Part shown: in pieces, positions 12,681 through 14,928 of the stretch | How the letters are laid out: the number at the start of each line of letters is the position of its first letter | Numbering within the stretch: position 1 is the stretch's first letter | Assembly: GCA_007571115.1 (NCBI GenBank) | Contig: RKSA01000141.1 | Span: 1 to 14,928 of the forward strand | Length of the DNA stretch: 14,928 nucleotides | From: Gammaproteobacteria bacterium | Lineage (GTDB): Bacteria > Pseudomonadota > Gammaproteobacteria > Pseudomonadales > Pseudohongiellaceae | Direction: 5' to 3' | Position numbers and translations under genes: made by a program | Notes under the pieces: model-generated | Told to the model about the DNA's origin: nothing | The model's database searches: none | The model's input: the letters and a program-made list of their open reading frames with translations, nothing else

Positions 12681-13223
12681 ATGGAAAGCAATCTCAACCT
12701 GATCTGGATCGATTTGGAGATGACCGGCCTCGATCCTGGCAGCGACCGGATTCTCGAAATCGCGACCTTGGTTACCGACCCGCAGCTCGAACTCATCGAG
12801 CAGGGCCCGGTGCTCGCGATCCGGCAACCCGACGCCTTGCTCGAAGCGATGGACGAATGGAACCAGGTTCATCATCGCGCCTCGGGGCTCGTCGAGCGGG
12901 TCCGTTCGAGCCAGGTCGACGAAGCCGAAGCCCAGCGGCGCACGCTGGCGTTTTGCCAGCGCCATACCGCCCGGGGCGACTCGCCGATGTGCGGCAGCAC
13001 GATCTGCCAGGACCGGCGATTTCTGGCGCGGCACATGCCCGAGCTCGAAGCCTGGTTCCATTATCGCAATCTTGACGTCAGCACCGTGAAGGAGCTCGCG
13101 AGACGCTGGAAACCCGAAATCCTCGAAGGATTCGGCAAGGCCAGCAGCCATCGGGCCCTCGATGACATCCGCGAATCGGTCGCCGAGCTGCAATACTATC
13201 GCCGCCAGTTCATCGGCTGCTGA
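12681..13223 (+). CDS. orn: Oligoribonuclease
   Basis: DEDDh 3'-5' exonuclease that degrades very short RNAs, including the pGpG dinucleotide left from cyclic di-GMP turnover; often essential in gammaproteobacteria. The 180 residues match the family length. Catalytic residues are visible: D11 and E13 in WIDLEMTGL, D111 in QDRRFL, H157 and D162 in SHRALDD. MDEWNQVHHRASGLVERV (58-75) is recognisable, although many homologues have HTxSGL where this has HHRASGL. I chose the ATG at 12681, which gives the canonical start; an ATG at 12600 would add 27 unrelated residues. It is transcribed alone and meets queG tail to tail. Confidence 0.96.
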   Translation: MESNLNLIWIDLEMTGLDPGSDRILEIATLVTDPQLELIEQGPVLAIRQPDALLEAMDEWNQVHHRASGLVERVRSSQVDEAEAQRRTLAFCQRHTARGDSPMCGSTICQDRRFLARHMPELEAWFHYRNLDVSTVKELARRWKPEILEGFGKASSHRALDDIRESVAELQYYRRQFIGC

Positions 13224-13227
13224 GCGA

Positions 13228-13245
13228 GGCCGGGCGATTCCGGCC
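13228..13245. other. Short GC hairpin between convergent orn and queG
   Basis: GGCCGG (13228-13233) pairs with CCGGCC (13240-13245) around a six-base loop, starting 4 nt after the orn stop. There is no T-run on either side, so it is only a weak, possibly bidirectional, end signal. Confidence 0.35.
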
Positions 13246-13255
13246 CGCCCTCGGC

Positions 13256-13282
13256 GCCATCGCCGCCATCGCCGCCATCGCC
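13256..13282. repeat. Three perfect copies of a 9-bp tandem repeat
   Basis: GCCATCGCC is repeated three times without mismatch, with degenerate flanks (GGC before, GTGCC after), in the 76-nt spacer between convergent orn and queG. It is noncoding in the annotation adopted here. Confidence 0.9.
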
Positions 13283-13299
13283 GTGCCAGCGCTGCGGGA

Positions 13300-14394
13300 T
13301 CATGGGCCGCCTTCCACTGCAAGCTTGCCGGCCTTGCGCAATTGCTGCCGCAGGGCCCATCGCACGTGCTCGGTCACGAGCTCCGAACGATGGCTCTGGC
13401 GCGCGCGCAATGTCGAGATCGTCGCCGCGCTCGCCGGGGAATTGCCAAGGGCGACGGCGATATTGCGTAGCCAGCCTTCGTAACCGGCGCGGCGAATCGC
13501 CGAACCTGCGGTTCTGGCGAGAAATTCCGCTTCGGTCCAGGCAAACAGCTCGCGCAGGCCTGCGGTGTCAAGCCGATGCCGCGGCGCAAAATCGGCCTCG
13601 GCGGACCTGCGGGCAAACTTGTTCCAGGGGCAGACGAGCTGGCAATCGTCGCAGCCGAAGATGCGGTTGCCCATGGGCTCGCGCAATTCCTCCGGGATCG
13701 GCCCGCGCAACTCGATCGTGAGATACGAGATGCATTTGCGCGCATCGAGGCTGTTGGGGCCGGTGAAGGCACGAGTCGGGCAGATGTCGAGGCAGGCGCG
13801 GCAACTTCCGCAATGGGCGCTGGCGGGCTGATCGACCGGCAGAGGCAGGTCGGTGAACAGTTCGCCGAGGAAGAACAACGAGCCCGCCTGGCGATGGATC
13901 AGCATCGTGTTCTTGCCGATCCAGCCGAGCCCCGCCTTTTCCGCGAGAGCGCGCTCGAGCACCGGAGCGCTGTCGACGAAGGCGCGATACGAATGGCCGC
14001 GCGTTGCGCCTTCGATCCGCTCCGCGAGCGCCTGCAGGCGCAGGCGCATCAGTTTGTGGTAGTCCCTGCCTCGGGCATAGCGCGCCACATACGCGGTTTC
14101 GCCGTGCTCGAGGGGTGCCAGCGACATCACGCCGGCGTGGTCGTAATCCATCCGCGCACTGATGACCCGCGCGGCACCGGGAACAAGCCGCTCGGGCTCG
14201 CGGCGTTTTTCCACGTTGCGCGCCATGTACGCCATTTCTCCATGGTGACTTTTTGCCAGCCACGATTCGAAATGCGCGTGATAGGCGCTCAGGTCGAGAT
14301 CGGCAATGCCGACTTGCTGGAAGCCGAGTTCCGCCCCCCAGCGGCGAATCTGCCCCGCCAGTGCAGCAAGGTCAGGGTCGGGCCTGGTCGCCAT
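13300..14394 (-). CDS. queG: Epoxyqueuosine reductase
   Basis: Cobalamin- and iron-sulfur-dependent enzyme that reduces epoxyqueuosine to queuosine in tRNA, the last step of queuosine synthesis. The 364 residues show the cobalamin-binding N-terminal half with YVARYARGRDYH (102-113) and the catalytic aspartate in FVDSAPVLERALAEKAG (139-155, D141). Then come two 4Fe-4S cluster motifs, CGSCRACLDICP (195-206) and CDDCQLVCP (248-256), and a C-terminal helical-repeat region with YEGWLRNIAVALGNS. The ATG at 14394 was chosen because the frame upstream runs through the preceding gene; it lies 5 nt after that gene's stop. Ribosome site weak, so translation is probably coupled. In E. coli the gene occurs near orn and rsgA as well. 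Confidence 0.96.
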   Translation of the reverse strand: MATRPDPDLAALAGQIRRWGAELGFQQVGIADLDLSAYHAHFESWLAKSHHGEMAYMARNVEKRREPERLVPGAARVISARMDYDHAGVMSLAPLEHGETAYVARYARGRDYHKLMRLRLQALAERIEGATRGHSYRAFVDSAPVLERALAEKAGLGWIGKNTMLIHRQAGSLFFLGELFTDLPLPVDQPASAHCGSCRACLDICPTRAFTGPNSLDARKCISYLTIELRGPIPEELREPMGNRIFGCDDCQLVCPWNKFARRSAEADFAPRHRLDTAGLRELFAWTEAEFLARTAGSAIRRAGYEGWLRNIAVALGNSPASAATISTLRARQSHRSELVTEHVRWALRQQLRKAGKLAVEGGP

Positions 14395-14399
14395 GGCAG

Positions 14400-14928
14400 T
14401 CAAAGGCGGCAGAGGATTTCCGCCGCGCGCTCCAGCGTCGCGTCTTCCTTGCAAAAACAGAAGCGGATGTGGCGCGCTCCAGGAGGCGAGCGGTAGAAAG
14501 GCGATAGCGGAATCGCCGCGACACCGGCCTCCCGGGCCAGCCAGTTGGCGAATTGCTGGTCGTCGAGATCGGAAATCGCCCCATAGTCGGCAAGCTGGAA
14601 ATACGTGCCGCGCGAAGGCTCGAAGCGGAACCGCGAAGGCGCGAGCAACCGGCAGAACAGATCCCGCTTGGCCTGGTAGAAATCCGGCAGTTGCAGTGCG
14701 TGTTCCGGGCATTCGGCCATGAAGTCGGCGATGGCGTACTGGACGAAACTGGAGCTCGTGAACGTGACGAATTGATGTACCTTGCGAAACTCTTCGGTCA
14801 GGCGCTGCGGCGCGACGCAGTACGCGAGCTTCCAGCCGGTGGCGTGATACGTCTTGCCGAAGGAGAACACCGCGAAACTTCGCTCGCGCAGTTCCTCGTG
14901 GGCAACGACGCTGGCATGGCCGAGCCCG
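14400..14928 (-). CDS. Methionine aminotransferase-like PLP enzyme, C-terminal part (cut by right edge)
   Basis: About 176 codons of a fold-type I aminotransferase that continues beyond the window. The PLP lysine lies in FSFGKTYHATGWK; FRKVHQFVTF, LPDFYQAKRD, GTYFQLADY and GVAAIPLSPF follow in the order of E. coli YbdL, a methionine aminotransferase, and the substrate-carboxylate arginine is in IRFCF near the end. The reaction would be 4-methylthio-2-oxobutanoate to methionine, the final step of methionine salvage, or general amino-acid transamination. The substrate cannot be proven from this fragment; kynurenine aminotransferase and related enzymes are close relatives. Start codon not in view. 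queG follows after 5 nt and may share the transcript. Confidence 0.85.
   Translation of the reverse strand, partial: GLGHASVVAHEELRERSFAVFSFGKTYHATGWKLAYCVAPQRLTEEFRKVHQFVTFTSSSFVQYAIADFMAECPEHALQLPDFYQAKRDLFCRLLAPSRFRFEPSRGTYFQLADYGAISDLDDQQFANWLAREAGVAAIPLSPFYRSPPGARHIRFCFCKEDATLERAAEILCRL

Overview
The window is a GC-rich, gene-dense, entirely chromosomal-looking stretch. I read 12 complete genes and 2 genes cut by the window edges, and see no mobile element, rRNA, tRNA or CRISPR array. The gene order orn | rsgA-rhdA-psd resembles the same cluster in Pseudomonas (which has motAB inserted) and E. coli (orn | rsgA-psd), so I infer a high-GC gammaproteobacterium. Recycling by AhcY, rather than the Pfs/LuxS route of enterics, and a class II aldolase similar to Calvin-cycle enzymes would suit an environmental, possibly autotrophic lineage. 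The taxonomic call is inference.

Region 1 (1-3978, minus strand) is a methionine-cycle operon transcribed leftward: an ArsR-type regulator fused to a SAM-methyltransferase domain (SahR-like), then metK (SAM synthesis), ahcY (SAH hydrolysis) and metF (methyl-THF supply; cut by the left edge). metK and ahcY overlap by ATGA, and the other spacings are 10-15 nt. The likely sensor of the SAM/SAH state is therefore the first gene of the operon it probably controls.

Region 2 (3979-8523) starts with a 224-nt divergent intergenic region holding a perfect 24-bp AT-rich palindrome, the best operator candidate in the window. To its right lies tkt-pgk-fba (plus strand), three overlapping or tightly packed genes of the Calvin cycle/pentose phosphate/glycolysis. 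GAPDH and pyruvate kinase, often found in such clusters, are absent. The pgk gene is unusual: Asp-to-Glu changes in two highly conserved motifs, a 12-bp duplication at its start and a 15-bp triplicate repeat at its end.

Region 3 (8524-9176) holds a probable weak terminator, an extended -10 promoter, a long leader and a small cold-shock protein gene.

Region 4 (9177-12548, minus strand) is rsgA-rhdA-psd-rpiA, a compact operon of ribosome-assembly GTPase, thiosulfate sulfurtransferase, phosphatidylserine decarboxylase and ribose-5-phosphate isomerase. Orn (oligoribonuclease) diverges from it on the plus strand and converges on queG (epoxyqueuosine reductase). QueG lies directly downstream of a methionine-aminotransferase-like gene cut by the right edge. 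Two ends of the window thus carry methionine metabolism, and the middle carries sugar-phosphate metabolism.
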